Notes: generated by a model not told the origin, from the letters alone. A stretch of DNA of 64,000 bases from Paenarthrobacter sp. DKR-5 (GCF_018531425.1 NZ_JAHBOI010000004.1:1-64000), one strand, 5' to 3'; positions 1-9,685 are shown, counted from the stretch's first letter. Program-made: numbers and translations.

Positions 1-97
1 CTACAATCATGAACGGCCGCACGGATCCCTGAACGGCATGACGCCGAAACGCTACTGGGAAACCTGGACGCAAGAAAACCAATTAGCTATCGCATAG
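1..97 (+). mobile_element. IS3-family transposase OrfB, 3' end (partial)
   Basis: Reading from base 2, 31 codons run to a TAG at 95-97 and give the motif NHERPHGSLNGMTP followed by a short tail. This is the characteristic C-terminus of the DDE integrase (OrfB) of IS3-type elements, downstream of the catalytic Glu. The rest of the element lies outside the window. The right terminal inverted repeat should lie just after base 97, but it cannot be delimited without the left end. The element abuts a decayed minus-strand gene at the distal end of the EPS locus. Confidence 0.85.
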
Positions 98-99
98 AC

Positions 100-621
100 G
101 CTGGACTGCTAACGGGGGCCCAATCACTACCACCACCGACCCGTGCTTGAGGGCTATCGCACGAATGATGCGAAACGCCTTCACGGACCCTTCCCGCAGC
201 CCGGGACCGTACGCGAGAGGTATGCGGGCGTGCCCGAGGGTGGTCGGGGGAGCATCACGACGAGTCTATAGGCCTTCGCTCGGTCATGGATTGCCGCTAG
301 GTCGACTTGAAGGCGAACGTCCCGACTCTTCCGCAAGGAGATGTTGTTCACGCCCGCGAAAACGAGCGCCAGCCTCGCGGCTGGAAGTCCCGACGGGATG
401 AGAGCCAGGCGCCGCGTGGAGGACGCACCGGGCTTCGCGTACACCGTGAGCGGTCCTCCCAGCGCGGATGCGACCCACTGGGCCCTTGATCGGGGAGGCA
501 TTTCTCGTAAACACAAGTCCTTGCTATGCGCGTTCGTGGTGCTATCCCCGACTGCAACGGCCACCCCAACGCCGGAAGCATAGCACTCGTCGTAACCTGA
601 GAAAGATTGCGATGCGGCCAC
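100..621 (-). pseudogene. SGNH/GDSL-hydrolase-like remnant
   Basis: The minus-strand frame 621-181 (146 codons) shows block I (AVGDST, residues 23-28), a block II-like GASS (65-68) and block III (AGVNN, 89-93), then a helix like IHDRAKA. This is the usual order in SGNH hydrolases, which often de-acetylate or otherwise modify polysaccharides. The frame then ends early. A second frame continues with REGSVKAFRIIR and HGSVVVVIGPP until a TAA close to the IS end, so a frameshift around 200-260 is likely. Block V (DxxH) is missing. I read it as an EPS-locus hydrolase broken by frameshift and IS insertion. The family assignment rests on short motifs only. Confidence 0.45.
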
Positions 622-1077
622 GCATTTAAGGCGCGCAGACCATGGGCGGCAACTTTGCGAGCCTCATGGCCGGTCTGGAGCGTCAACGCGCGAGCCTGCC
701 GCACAAGGCCGGCTCGCAAACCGCAAGGATCAGAGTCCCTCCGAATCGCATCGCGGAGGCCAGGTCCGAGACTCTCGCGCGTGACCTCAGCCTGTCAGAC
801 CGAGACAATCAGCGGCAATCGGGACGTCACCGAAACGGAAACCGAATCAGGCAACCCCAAGGCGACCGACCCGATCAACGCCGCCGCGACTCACCTTTCG
901 GCGGCGACATGGTTATCAACGGGAGCCTGCCTGTTCCGCTCGGGTCAATCACGAACGATGTGCTTCGCAGGCGCCACGTGTATTCGATGATCCTCAGCGC
1001 ACTTTCCCGACGTCGAGGGGCGCACGGTCCCGCATTGAGCGCCCGAAAGTAAGTTTGTGCGCCCCTCAGAAAGGGCT
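622..1077. other. Stretch without a recognisable gene
   Basis: Several overlapping frames are open here, but none shows a recognisable domain, a good ribosome-binding site or the codon bias of its neighbours. It is probably decayed sequence or a long 3' region of the EPS operon. No clear terminator hairpin was found. Confidence 0.5.
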
Positions 1078-2409
1078 CTATACCGCGTGTCCTGTAACGT
1101 CTGGTTTAGACCGTGCTCGGCTTGAACGAGCTCGCTTTTTATGCAGGGTGATGGTGCGAAGCGTGTCCGGCGTCGACGTTGCAATAAGCGAGAATCCGAG
1201 GAAGATATGAACGTACCAAATCGGGCCGTAGGCCCAGCCATATACGAGAATCGCACCAAGGATCCCCGCATTAAGTGACGTCGTCGCTTGCTTGAGATGG
1301 CGCATGAGAGGCACCAACATGGAAAAAAGATAGAGCGCAAGGCCCAACGCACCCAGCCTCAGAAAGAGAGAAACATAGATATTGTGCGGCTGAAAGGTTA
1401 CGAAGTTACCATTCGGTTCGACCCTGGCATAGCCGACACCAAATGGCTGCCCGAACATGACGGTTGCCAAGCCGCGATCAACTGCGTTATCGGTCAAATA
1501 GGACCAACTGAACGTTCGCGCGTTGTAGGTGGATGCGTTGCTTGCCGAGCTTGCGAGCTGTTGGATTTCACCATTCGCAATTCCAGTGGCGATGATGACT
1601 AGGGCGGCCCAAGCCAAGACTACAACGTATGCTAAGGCGGCCGGACGTCTGAATCTATCAGAGCGTATGATCAACAAAATAAAGCCGGCGCCAGCGGCGG
1701 CCCATACAGAACGATTCTGGGCAATTAGAACGACAAAGGCGAAGGCGCTAGTGCCGATAAGGCTGGCTTTGGACTTTGTTTTGAGCCAATTCTCGAACAA
1801 AACCAGTGAGGCGAGCGCGAGAACCATAGCCTGTCCGGCGACCAAGACGCGCCCGGTTTGATCTACGCCATCCGCATCGACAAAGTCTGATGCACCGCCG
1901 ATGCCGAACCGAATGGCGTGGTACGAGGCGAGTGCCACAAGTCCCCATCCTAGATGGAACGCATAACGGTGAAAAAGAATGCGCATTTCTTGCTTTTCCC
2001 ATGCGAGGGAACATACCCACATCGTCGAGCACACGAGGTAAAGGATGCCACGTGCCTCGTTCACGGCCGTATTAGCGCCGAGCGATCCGATTCCGCTGAT
2101 TACTGACGCGCACAACATGAGCAGGAATGCAATCCAACTGAATCTAGTTCCGCGCAAGAAAACGCCGAGACGCCAAAAATTGAATACTGTGCTCAACGCG
2201 AAGAGTACCGATAGGGCGTCCAAAAGGAAAATATTGACACCAAAAGCGTGCACGATGGGAGGCGGAGAGGGAACTTCCCACACCGTCATTGTGATGGCAG
2301 CAGAAAGTACAAGGCCCAAGGTAGGGTGTTGTTGAAGGACACGAGCGCTGGCGTACAGGACTATGGCTAGCGTCACCACGGCCAAAAAAGCCAAAATGAG
2401 GGGCATCAT
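1078..2409 (-). CDS. Wzy/O-antigen-ligase-like polysaccharide polymerase
   Basis: This is an integral membrane protein of 443 residues with about ten or more hydrophobic segments and the large soluble loop before the last helices typical of the O-antigen ligase/Wzy family. Such proteins polymerise or transfer lipid-linked oligosaccharide repeat units on the outer face of the membrane. The start is placed at ATG 2409, which forms an ATGA overlap with the stop of the upstream glycosyltransferase. An in-frame start 25 codons earlier would lie inside that gene. The C-terminus is a basic tail rich in Lys, Arg and Ser. It is the last intact gene of the EPS operon. Ligase and polymerase activities cannot be told apart from sequence. 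Confidence 0.75.
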   Translation of the reverse strand: MMPLILAFLAVVTLAIVLYASARVLQQHPTLGLVLSAAITMTVWEVPSPPPIVHAFGVNIFLLDALSVLFALSTVFNFWRLGVFLRGTRFSWIAFLLMLCASVISGIGSLGANTAVNEARGILYLVCSTMWVCSLAWEKQEMRILFHRYAFHLGWGLVALASYHAIRFGIGGASDFVDADGVDQTGRVLVAGQAMVLALASLVLFENWLKTKSKASLIGTSAFAFVVLIAQNRSVWAAAGAGFILLIIRSDRFRRPAALAYVVVLAWAALVIIATGIANGEIQQLASSASNASTYNARTFSWSYLTDNAVDRGLATVMFGQPFGVGYARVEPNGNFVTFQPHNIYVSLFLRLGALGLALYLFSMLVPLMRHLKQATTSLNAGILGAILVYGWAYGPIWYVHIFLGFSLIATSTPDTLRTITLHKKRARSSRARSKPDVTGHAV

Positions 2410-3365
2410 ACGTCCGCGAGCCGTCCACGAAAGATCACGCGCGCCCACCACAACAGGTACGTTGCTCCCAAGTAGAGGGGCCACGTTAGCGGCGCTAGCT
2501 TACGCAACATCCTCGCCAAGCTCTTCAGGTTCCCGGGCCCCTTTGGGCCGACAAAACGGCGCCATTCCAAAGTAGTGGAGGCCTTGGGTGCCGATGGATT
2601 ACGCCCGCACTCTCCGTACGTACCAGGGGCAAGAAGGGAAGGAATGCCCAGCCTCCCTGCTCGGATTCCGTAGTCAATATCAGCAAGCGCATGACTGAAG
2701 GTGCCATCGATTCCCCCGATCCGCCGTGCGACCTGGACCGGTATGACGACAAAGTTTCCGTTGAACGTAGTAACGGGCAACGGTGTAAGGTCATCGGGCT
2801 CGCACCGCGCGAACCTAAGGGGGTGAACGCCAGCCTTGACAAGGCCGGAATAGGTCACATCTTGGCGGTCCGGGTCTCTCATGGCCCCGACAAGGATGGC
2901 GTTCGGATGTGCCTCCGTCAGCGATGCCATGCGTTCAATGGCGTCGCGGTCGAGTGCCACGTCGTCGTTGAGCCATACTACGTAATCGCTATCGAGGATT
3001 TCCGCAGAGACGAGCACAGACCGCTCGGCGAGGGCCATGCTTTTCGCCCAAAAATCTCGGCCAGTTCCGCGAAGTAGCCTGCAGGCCGGCCACTCTTCTA
3101 GAACTGCTTCGGCGGTTCCGTCGCTGGAGGCGTCGTCGTAGACCGTCATCGTTAGGCGAACCGAGGCTCTCTCCGCGGACTCGCGTACTCTACGCAGAAA
3201 GGTGATAGTGGTGTCGCGACGGTTGTGACAAGCCACGATGACGTGGTACCCAGGGCGACGAACAACAGGTCCCGCGAGCATAGCCATAGCCGGAGCCGTA
3301 GGCGTAATCGCGGGGGGACCGGACAAACCGAGCCTCTGAGACAACGTGCCGTTATGGGATTTCAA
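2406..3365 (-). CDS. Family 2 glycosyltransferase
   Basis: This 319-residue GT-A fold enzyme has a nucleotide-binding strand (HVIVACHNRR, about residues 41-50), DDASSDGT (about 77-84) and a metal-binding region WLNDDVALD (about 131-139), as in rhamnosyl- or galactosyltransferases of the Wbb type. It should add one sugar to the lipid-linked EPS repeat on the cytoplasmic face. The C-terminus carries an amphipathic or hydrophobic segment likely to bind the membrane. The start is TTG 3365, overlapping the stop of the upstream gene (TTGA). An ATG at 3287 is possible but has no better ribosome-binding site. Confidence 0.75.
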   Translation of the reverse strand: MKSHNGTLSQRLGLSGPPAITPTAPAMAMLAGPVVRRPGYHVIVACHNRRDTTITFLRRVRESAERASVRLTMTVYDDASSDGTAEAVLEEWPACRLLRGTGRDFWAKSMALAERSVLVSAEILDSDYVVWLNDDVALDRDAIERMASLTEAHPNAILVGAMRDPDRQDVTYSGLVKAGVHPLRFARCEPDDLTPLPVTTFNGNFVVIPVQVARRIGGIDGTFSHALADIDYGIRAGRLGIPSLLAPGTYGECGRNPSAPKASTTLEWRRFVGPKGPGNLKSLARMLRKLAPLTWPLYLGATYLLWWARVIFRGRLADV

Positions 3366-4498
3366 TTCGTTTCTACCGTGCCTTGCCTCAACGCTTCCTC
3401 GATCCCTTGGGCGAACCGGCCCACCATATTGTCCACTGTGTACATTTCAGCTGACTCACGGGCGCCGCGTCTTAGTCGTGCCCTTAACGTGTCGTCGTAA
3501 AGGACAGTTTGAAGGCTCTTCGAGAAGGCCTCGACCGAGTTTTCGCAGATGCAGGAGTTGTAGCCTGACACCAGGTATTCGAACTCGGGGGCGTGAAAGG
3601 GCCAATTCGTTGTGACGATCGGTCTCCCGGCGACAAAACTATCGACGGCGACTAGACCCACTCGCCCAGGCATAGCGATTGTGTCTGATGCGGCAAGCGC
3701 TAGCGCCTTTTCTTTGCCTTGGGCACGCCCTAGGTAGACCAACCACGGTCGCGAGCGAATAGCATCGTCGATGATCCGTCTCTCGGATCCCTCTCCAATC
3801 ACCAGCAACCGAAAATCTGGTTCGTTTTGAGCAAGCACGTCAGCCGCAGCAATCAGGAAAGGTAGTCTCTTCGAAGCATCCAATCCACCCATGAAAAGAG
3901 CGGTGCGACCGGTGAGGCCGTGCGTTTCACGGAAGTCTTCTACTTCCTCTTCACCTATTTCTTGGGTGGAACGGCTCAATTCCTCAGTGTCGATCGAATT
4001 CATCACCGTGGTTATCCGACTTGCTGGGTAGCCGATATCAGTGAGGGTCTGCGCACCGCCAGGGGTGTACGCGAAGAACCAGGACGAGCGCATTGTAATC
4101 CGTCGCTTCAGCTTTTCCTGCAGTGGCCCTACAGCCACAGTGTACGTCTTTCCATGACCCCAGAAAGCGATCTTGCGCTTCGCATATTTAGCCATTAAAA
4201 GGTACGTCTCAAGGTTCCTCACGGCCTGTTCGACGATCACTAGGTCGAAGGGCCCGTCGTGGTCAAATTTACGGAGGGATTTGTATACCAGGTCCTTCGA
4301 CCCGATGCGGAAAAAACGCGTGGGTAAGCGCGTCGCCATCTCGGGTGTTAAGGAATCGCCGCGTGCACTCCACTCTGGCGGTGTTTCACCATAGTAGATG
4401 CGCAAGAGGATGCCGCGAACGGCAAGCTCAGAGAGAAGCTTGGTGAAGAAAGCCTCACGGTACTGGGGGAACCAAGGATGGATTATGGCAACCTTCAT
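3362..4498 (-). CDS. Family 4 glycosyltransferase
   Basis: This 378-residue GT-B glycosyltransferase has an N-terminal acceptor domain starting [14 protein letters not shown]. Its C-terminal donor domain carries [18 protein letters not shown] and a final [19 protein letters not shown] segment that corresponds to the EX7E region of GT4 enzymes, with the first acidic residue replaced. It is likely to add a sugar to the EPS repeat unit using an NDP-sugar donor. The ATG at 4498 overlaps the stop of the acyltransferase (ATGA). The sequence is visibly less G+C-rich than the flagellar genes. Confidence 0.75.
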   Translation of the reverse strand: MKVAIIHPWFPQYREAFFTKLLSELAVRGILLRIYYGETPPEWSARGDSLTPEMATRLPTRFFRIGSKDLVYKSLRKFDHDGPFDLVIVEQAVRNLETYLLMAKYAKRKIAFWGHGKTYTVAVGPLQEKLKRRITMRSSWFFAYTPGGAQTLTDIGYPASRITTVMNSIDTEELSRSTQEIGEEEVEDFRETHGLTGRTALFMGGLDASKRLPFLIAAADVLAQNEPDFRLLVIGEGSERRIIDDAIRSRPWLVYLGRAQGKEKALALAASDTIAMPGRVGLVAVDSFVAGRPIVTTNWPFHAPEFEYLVSGYNSCICENSVEAFSKSLQTVLYDDTLRARLRRGARESAEMYTVDNMVGRFAQGIEEALRQGTVETN

Positions 4499-5049
4499 TT
4501 GGCTTCACCCTTTTCAAAGACTTTATTGATTCCGCAGGATTTTAGTTGACGCCAGTGGCTCAAGTAAGATTCCTGATCAAACCGGTAGGCACGATGGACA
4601 GCTGGAACACCAGCGACTACTGAATTCTCCGGAACATCGCTGGTGACTACCGCGCCGGCGGCGATCACAGCACTGTCCCCAATTGACACCCCAGACAGGA
4701 TAACGGCGCCGTAACCGATCCAGACATCAGATCCGATAAGAACCGGATCGCTCATTTCATCAGGGAAGGACCCGACCCATCGGCTGCTTCGAATGCCCAC
4801 ACCCATCTCACCCATGTCGTGGTCGCGTCGTCCGATTATACCCACAGCGTTGGCGATCAGTACTTGGTCGCCGATTCGTCCGTCTACCTCTAAAGTGACG
4901 CCTTTTCCGACGTAAACGTCATTGCCAATGGTTAGCTGGCGAGGTGCCCAAATAGTGGAGAATGGACCGACGTGGAATCGATCGCCTATAACGACGTTGG
5001 ACCTCACGGCCATGCGCCGCAAGACCCAACTGCGCATTCGATCTTTCAC
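4495..5049 (-). CDS. Hexapeptide-repeat acyltransferase (LbH fold)
   Basis: About 184 residues with repeated [LIV]-G-x4 units ([60 protein letters not shown]) that build a left-handed beta-helix. The end VAGVPAV is typical of O-acetyltransferases of the WcaF/maltose acetyltransferase type. A His in RRDHDMG may be the catalytic base. It probably O-acetylates the EPS repeat using acetyl-CoA. The start is taken as GTG 5049, which overlaps the wecG-like stop as GTGA. The frame stays open a further 22 codons upstream, inside that gene. Confidence 0.75.
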   Translation of the reverse strand: MKDRMRSWVLRRMAVRSNVVIGDRFHVGPFSTIWAPRQLTIGNDVYVGKGVTLEVDGRIGDQVLIANAVGIIGRRDHDMGEMGVGIRSSRWVGSFPDEMSDPVLIGSDVWIGYGAVILSGVSIGDSAVIAAGAVVTSDVPENSVVAGVPAVHRAYRFDQESYLSHWRQLKSCGINKVFEKGEAK

Positions 5050-5828
5050 CCGTTTGTAGCCTGTCTGAAAATAGCACGCAGGAATACGAAATTCCCGATG
5101 AGATAGCGTCGCCACAACCTTCGCGGTTCAGTAGCAAATCTGAACGCCCATTCGAGTCCGGCCTTCTTCATCCATTCAGGCGCCTCTGGCAGCGTGCCAG
5201 CAGCAAAGTCGAAGGCAGCGCCGACCGCGATTGTAGTGATCCCGGTCGAAGTTGCGAGACGAGCAGCCTCGTAATCTTGCTTCGGGGTTCCAAGGCCGAC
5301 CCAAACAACGTCGGCACCGCTCGCGACAATACGCTCGTCCTGCCTCGCCCTCTCATCGGTCGTCATGGGCCGGAAGGGCGGGCTCTCCGCTCCGACAATT
5401 GTCGTGCCAGGAAAAGATGTAACCAAGTTCTCCTGTAAGGCATCGAGCACCTGTGGCGTGGATCCGAGGAGGAAGTGCCGGAGGTTCGCTTGTCGGCCCA
5501 GATCAAAGATGTCGAGGAACAGCTGGGGCCCGCGGACCTGAGACAGGCGTGGATAGTGGCGTAAGAACCGTGAAGCCCACGACACAGGCTTCCCGTCCGG
5601 CAGGTTAATCGCGGGTGAACTCAGGGCTTCCCTGTAGTCGGGTGAGGACTGTGCTAACGCGATTGAGTAAGCATTGATCAAATGTATATGCGTTCCCGGG
5701 AGCGCGCACGATCCGGCGACGATGGCCTTCGCTGCTTCCAGCGGTGAAGAAACCGCTAACTCAACGTTCGAGACCCGCTGACGTTCGGAAAACCACTCCT
5801 CAACTGAGGATGCTTTGTCTTGCATCAT
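5046..5828 (-). CDS. WecG/TagA/CpsF-family glycosyltransferase
   Basis: This 260-residue enzyme has the family hallmarks [20 protein letters not shown] (the Asp is the likely catalytic base), [12 protein letters not shown] and [10 protein letters not shown], with a C-terminal Arg-rich helix (PRRLWRRY) that targets the membrane. Members transfer ManNAc or a related sugar to an undecaprenyl-PP-linked first sugar, so this probably adds the second residue of the EPS repeat. The start is placed at ATG 5828, after AGGAAAG. The frame opens at TTG 5849. No initiating phosphoglycosyltransferase is present in the window. Confidence 0.8.
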   Translation of the reverse strand: MMQDKASSVEEWFSERQRVSNVELAVSSPLEAAKAIVAGSCALPGTHIHLINAYSIALAQSSPDYREALSSPAINLPDGKPVSWASRFLRHYPRLSQVRGPQLFLDIFDLGRQANLRHFLLGSTPQVLDALQENLVTSFPGTTIVGAESPPFRPMTTDERARQDERIVASGADVVWVGLGTPKQDYEAARLATSTGITTIAVGAAFDFAAGTLPEAPEWMKKAGLEWAFRFATEPRRLWRRYLIGNFVFLRAIFRQATNG

Positions 5829-5879
5829 TCGACTTTCCTGATTTGGCAAACTTCAGGGCGATTGGAGGATGAACGACTG

Positions 5880-7436
5880 CTATGACCGGTAGATGTGCGT
5901 GGTCGATGTCGCGGTGTCTTCCAAGACCGCTCGATCGTAGCCGGGCGGCTCTGCAGCGTCATAACCAACGTGCTCATGCCGCCGTCTTAGCGGCTGCCCG
6001 GCTTTCCTGCCTGCCTTGCGCAGCGCGCCAGGCTTATTCGCCGCCCCATCCCTTAAATCGTAGGAATAGTACCCATAGGAGTACGCGTCGGGACCCCTTA
6101 CTGGCAACCGGTTCATGACGATTCCCAAGAGACGTGCGTCGACCATCTGGAGAGCCGATACGGATTTCGCGAGGTCAGCCTGCTTGAGCCTCTGGCTACC
6201 GACGACAAGGACGACTCCCCCGACATGCCGGGCGAGCACCGCTGCGTCGGTCACTGGGAGAAGCGGAGGTGCATCGATGACGACCACGTCGAAGGCGTGT
6301 TCCAGCCGGATCAAGAGCTGCTTCATAGCCTCGGATCCGAGTAGTTCGCTGGGATTCGGTGGTACCTGACCCGATGTGAGGACGTAGAGATCATCGTCGC
6401 CCCACGGCTGCAGCAAATCGTTGATGTCGGCGTCGCCCAATAAAGCTGTCGTGAGACCGGCACTTCGTTCCAAGCCCAGGTACTCTCCCACCATTGGACG
6501 GCGCAGGTCGGCATCGACGAGGGCAACGCTTTGACCAGCCTGTGCGATCGCTATTGCCATATTTGTCGCTGTCGTGCTCTTCCCCTCACCGGGTATTGAA
6601 GAGGTGACAAGGACGCTCCGACTCTCGTTGCTTATCTGCGCAAACTGGAGGTTGGTCCTGAGTTGACGAAACGATTCTGCTCGCGGACTTTGCGGCGCCA
6701 CTTGGGAGAGGAGAGGTTTCTTGGTTGCAGTGTGATCAAACGCGATGCCTCCAAGAACTGGGGACTCAGTCACCGCCCGTACGTCTGCTTCCCCGCGCAC
6801 TCGAGTATCGAGCTTACTGCGTATAAGAGCGGCACTCGCCCCCAGTCCGCTTCCTAGCAACAGGCCGAGCGCGAGGTTGAGACTGGTATTCGGAGCCGAG
6901 GGATTTGCCGGTGCGGCAGCCGGGGTAACGACGGACAATTTAACAGGCGACAGGCCGCCGTTTTTTGGTCGCTCTAGGCTGTCGACAGCGGCAATCAGGC
7001 TATCCGCCACTCCTTGCGCGATTGCGGCAGCTTGGATCGGAGACTTGTCCGACACCGAAACCGTAATCAGGACTGTGTTCAGATCGGAAGTGGCCTTAAT
7101 CTTTGTTGCTAGTTCGGCGGGCGTCATGGGTAGACCCAACCTGTCGATGACGGGTTGAAGAACGGTGGGTGTAGTTACCGTCTTCACATATGACTGCACC
7201 CTGGCTTCGCTGAAGGAATTGCCCTGAGCGAGTTCCTGTACCGATCCCGAACTTTGAATGGCAACGAACAACTGAGTGTCCGCGGTGTACGTTGGCTTTA
7301 CCAATACCGAGGCAAGGCCACCAACAAGTAGCCCAAGGAGGGTTGCGGAGACGAGGACGACCCAATTCCTGCGCAGTATGCGCAGGTAGTCACGAATTTC
7401 CAACGGTTCGGATTCCCCCTGTGTCAGGGCCAGCAT
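5880..7436 (-). CDS. Polysaccharide chain-length/BY-kinase (Wzc-like)
   Basis: About 518 residues. An N-terminal Wzz domain is bounded by two membrane helices (about residues 25-48 and 185-205). It is fused to a cytoplasmic bacterial tyrosine kinase with Walker A (SSIPGEGKS), Walker A' (VALVDADLRRP) and Walker B (VVVIDAPP), followed by a Tyr-rich cluster (YSYGYYSYD) that is the likely autophosphorylation site. Such single-chain kinases control chain length and export of EPS. ATG 7436 is preferred because GGACGGA lies just upstream; a GTG at 7472 is in frame. The cognate phosphatase gene lies immediately upstream. Confidence 0.85.
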   Translation of the reverse strand: MLALTQGESEPLEIRDYLRILRRNWVVLVSATLLGLLVGGLASVLVKPTYTADTQLFVAIQSSGSVQELAQGNSFSEARVQSYVKTVTTPTVLQPVIDRLGLPMTPAELATKIKATSDLNTVLITVSVSDKSPIQAAAIAQGVADSLIAAVDSLERPKNGGLSPVKLSVVTPAAAPANPSAPNTSLNLALGLLLGSGLGASAALIRSKLDTRVRGEADVRAVTESPVLGGIAFDHTATKKPLLSQVAPQSPRAESFRQLRTNLQFAQISNESRSVLVTSSIPGEGKSTTATNMAIAIAQAGQSVALVDADLRRPMVGEYLGLERSAGLTTALLGDADINDLLQPWGDDDLYVLTSGQVPPNPSELLGSEAMKQLLIRLEHAFDVVVIDAPPLLPVTDAAVLARHVGGVVLVVGSQRLKQADLAKSVSALQMVDARLLGIVMNRLPVRGPDAYSYGYYSYDLRDGAANKPGALRKAGRKAGQPLRRRHEHVGYDAAEPPGYDRAVLEDTATSTTHIYRS

Positions 7437-7528
7437 GCTTCCGTCCTGGCAGGGACTGCCCCCGGTTCGCACCCAGCTTGCGATTGTTGCCTATTGTAGC
7501 GGTCTGATATGTGCGTTGCGTTTCATGC

Positions 7529-8152
7529 TCAGGCGAGGTGGCGCGCGTCGGGCAGATTGGGGGCGACGCTTTGAGCCCAACTGATGATTGAACGTGCCGC
7601 GGGCGCCAGCTGCCGCATCATCTCCTGGTACACAACTTCATCGTGCCGGTAGGGGTCGATGATGTTGTCTTCTTCAGCGGGAACTGTGACTCGGGTGCGG
7701 ATGCGCGCTGCAGGGAGGAATATGGACTTCCAGCGCTCCGCCGTCGTCATTCCCTCCGGGGTGACGTGGGGGAGGATGCGGGCGAACTCGCGGAGGGTGA
7801 AGGTGCGGCGCAGCAGGGTCGGGGCCATGCCGACGACGGCGCTGCGGTGCTCGCGGGTCATGGCGAGGACGAGGTCCTGGCCCTGCAGGATCTGCGGCGT
7901 GAGGAGACGCGCTTCGAAGCCTTCGGTGTTGCCGCCGAGGACGTGGACGAGGCCCTGAACTTGGGGCTGCATGTCCCAGCCGACCATTGCGTGGGTGCCG
8001 GCGCTGCGGACTTCGAACTCGCCGGGGCAGACTTCGTCCAGGCCGGCCTGCAGGAGGCGCTCGGCCATGGGAGAGCGGCAGATGTTGCCGGTGCACACCG
8101 TGAGAATGCGAAAGGGCTGCTCAGGCGGCGTCATAACAGCGGGCTTCTCCAT
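7529..8152 (-). CDS. Low-molecular-weight protein tyrosine phosphatase
   Basis: This 207-residue protein has the CX5R phosphate loop CTGNICRS near the N-terminus and IIDPYRHDE near the C-terminus, whose Asp is the general acid of LMW phosphatases. It is longer than the usual 150 residues because of an insert between them. It most likely dephosphorylates the BY-kinase encoded 56 bp downstream, the Wzb/Wzc pairing of EPS loci. The ATG at 8152 has a GAGG upstream. It appears to be the first gene of the EPS operon. Confidence 0.85.
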   Translation of the reverse strand: MEKPAVMTPPEQPFRILTVCTGNICRSPMAERLLQAGLDEVCPGEFEVRSAGTHAMVGWDMQPQVQGLVHVLGGNTEGFEARLLTPQILQGQDLVLAMTREHRSAVVGMAPTLLRRTFTLREFARILPHVTPEGMTTAERWKSIFLPAARIRTRVTVPAEEDNIIDPYRHDEVVYQEMMRQLAPAARSIISWAQSVAPNLPDARHLA

Positions 8153-8268
8153 CCGTGCCTCAAAAGGGGGTGACCTAAAGGGGATCCAGAAAACGCCCCC
8201 ACGTCATCATAGGACAGCCGGAACCTATAAACGGACGCTGCAGCGGTTCGCATGGCAGGATTGGGGGC

Positions 8269-8784
8269 ATGCCCCACCACCCTGCTACCTTCCCGCTGCG
8301 TGTACGCCTTAAGCGGTTTCGTGTGCTGTGGCTGTTGGCAGGCTCCGCTGCGTTGGTGTTGAGCGGTTGTTCCGGCCAGGGGACGCCCGCGTCGTCGGGC
8401 AGCGCAGCTGCGCCGGCGCCAGCCAGCTCTGCCGTCGCGGTGGCCTCGCCGCAGGCCGGGAGCCGCGCGACCGCATCGCCGTCGTCGTCCGCCGCCGGGC
8501 TGCGTGTCAGGGTGCAGAACTCGCTGCAGGCTCTTGCGGCGTCCTCACCGCAGCCGAGCCGCGATCAGGTGAAGGCGGCGCTCGTGAAGGCCGGTGCCGC
8601 ACCGGCCGCAATCGAGGTGTCCGCCTCGACGACCCCCACCGGGCTCGCCGTCGACGCGCTGACGGCGGCGGTGCTGGACGGAAGGCAGTGCGTGATGGGC
8701 CAAGTCCGCTCCGGCACCGTGAGCACCACCGTGCTGCCGGTGCTCGCCAACGGGCGCTGCTTTATCGGCGATGACCGGGGCTAG
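8269..8784 (+). CDS. Actinobacterial lipoprotein (possible DUF6993 type)
   Basis: This 171-residue protein has a basic N-terminus, a hydrophobic signal core and the lipobox LSGC (about residues 31-34), followed by an Ala/Ser/Pro-rich linker. The C-terminal domain, about 100 residues, contains VEVSASTTPTGLAVDAL and CVMGQVRSG...VLANGRCFIG, with two Cys that could form a disulfide. This matches my memory of an uncharacterised actinobacterial lipoprotein domain. It is exported and lipid-anchored, and its function is unknown. The next gene downstream on the same strand is the sortase. Confidence 0.75.
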   Translation: MPHHPATFPLRVRLKRFRVLWLLAGSAALVLSGCSGQGTPASSGSAAAPAPASSAVAVASPQAGSRATASPSSSAAGLRVRVQNSLQALAASSPQPSRDQVKAALVKAGAAPAAIEVSASTTPTGLAVDALTAAVLDGRQCVMGQVRSGTVSTTVLPVLANGRCFIGDDRG

Positions 8785-8881
8785 CCTCAGGATCGCTTGG
8801 TAATGTGCAGTGCGGGGGAGTTGCCGTACAGCCCTGCCCTTCACTTCACAAAGCGCCGCAAAGGGAAAGGTAAGGGGAGGC

Positions 8882-9682
8882 ATGTCGAAAGTCCTTGACC
8901 GCAGCGCCGCCGCAGCGCCCAAGGTGCGGCCGGGGCGCAGCCGCGCACTCTTCGCGGTGCAAGTGGTGGGCGAGCTGGTGATCACCGCGGGCGTGCTCGC
9001 GCTGCTTTTCGTCGCCTGGTACCTGTGGTGGACCAACGTGGAAGCGGACGCTGCGCAGGCCACCGCTGTGAAGCAGTTTGTGCAGGCGCACCCTGCCCCC
9101 GCCGCACCGAAGGTTGCCGCGCCGTCGCCAGCCGCCGGAACGGCGAAGGCCGGCTACGGTCCGCCGCCGGTGGGGACGGCGCCCGCCCACGGCCAGGCGA
9201 TCGGCGTCGTCTATGTTCCGCGACTCGGCGCCGACTACAGCCGTCCGGTGATCCAAGGCACCAGCCAGGACGTGCTGGACACGCTCGGGCTCGGCCACTA
9301 TAAGGGCACCGCAATGCCCGGGGAACTGGGGAACTTCGTGGTCGCCGGCCACCGGCAGACCCACGGCGCAGTACTGGATAACATCCACACGCTGGTGCCG
9401 GGAGACCGGATCTACGTGCAGACCGCAGACGGGTTCTACACCTACGTGTTCCGCAATGAGGAGATCGTGCTCCCGGACCGGACCGATGTGCTGCAGCCGG
9501 TACCCACGCAGCCGGGCGCCAAGCCTGCGCAGCGGCTCATGACGATGACCAGCTGCAACCCTCGCTTCGGTTCTCAGGAGCGCATCATCGCGTACTCCGT
9601 GTTCGATTCGTGGCAGCCGCTCAATGCTGGCCCGCCCGCCGCCATCGCGAAGCAGGTCGCCGCCCTGCAAGGAAAGGGATAG
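8882..9682 (+). CDS. Class E sortase
   Basis: A 266-residue membrane-anchored transpeptidase. A single helix at about 28-50 is followed by an Ala/Pro linker and the sortase beta-barrel. The catalytic triad is visible: His 157 in VVAGHRQTH, Cys 225 in TMTSCNPRF and Arg 234 in GSQERI. Class E sortases of actinobacteria attach LAXTG-type proteins to the cell wall. The start is ATG 8882 because the strong ribosome-binding site AAGGGGAGG ends two bases upstream of it; the frame opens earlier at 8810. No substrate with a sorting signal was noticed nearby. Confidence 0.88.
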   Translation: MSKVLDRSAAAAPKVRPGRSRALFAVQVVGELVITAGVLALLFVAWYLWWTNVEADAAQATAVKQFVQAHPAPAAPKVAAPSPAAGTAKAGYGPPPVGTAPAHGQAIGVVYVPRLGADYSRPVIQGTSQDVLDTLGLGHYKGTAMPGELGNFVVAGHRQTHGAVLDNIHTLVPGDRIYVQTADGFYTYVFRNEEIVLPDRTDVLQPVPTQPGAKPAQRLMTMTSCNPRFGSQERIIAYSVFDSWQPLNAGPPAAIAKQVAALQGKG

Positions 9683-9685
9683 CTC

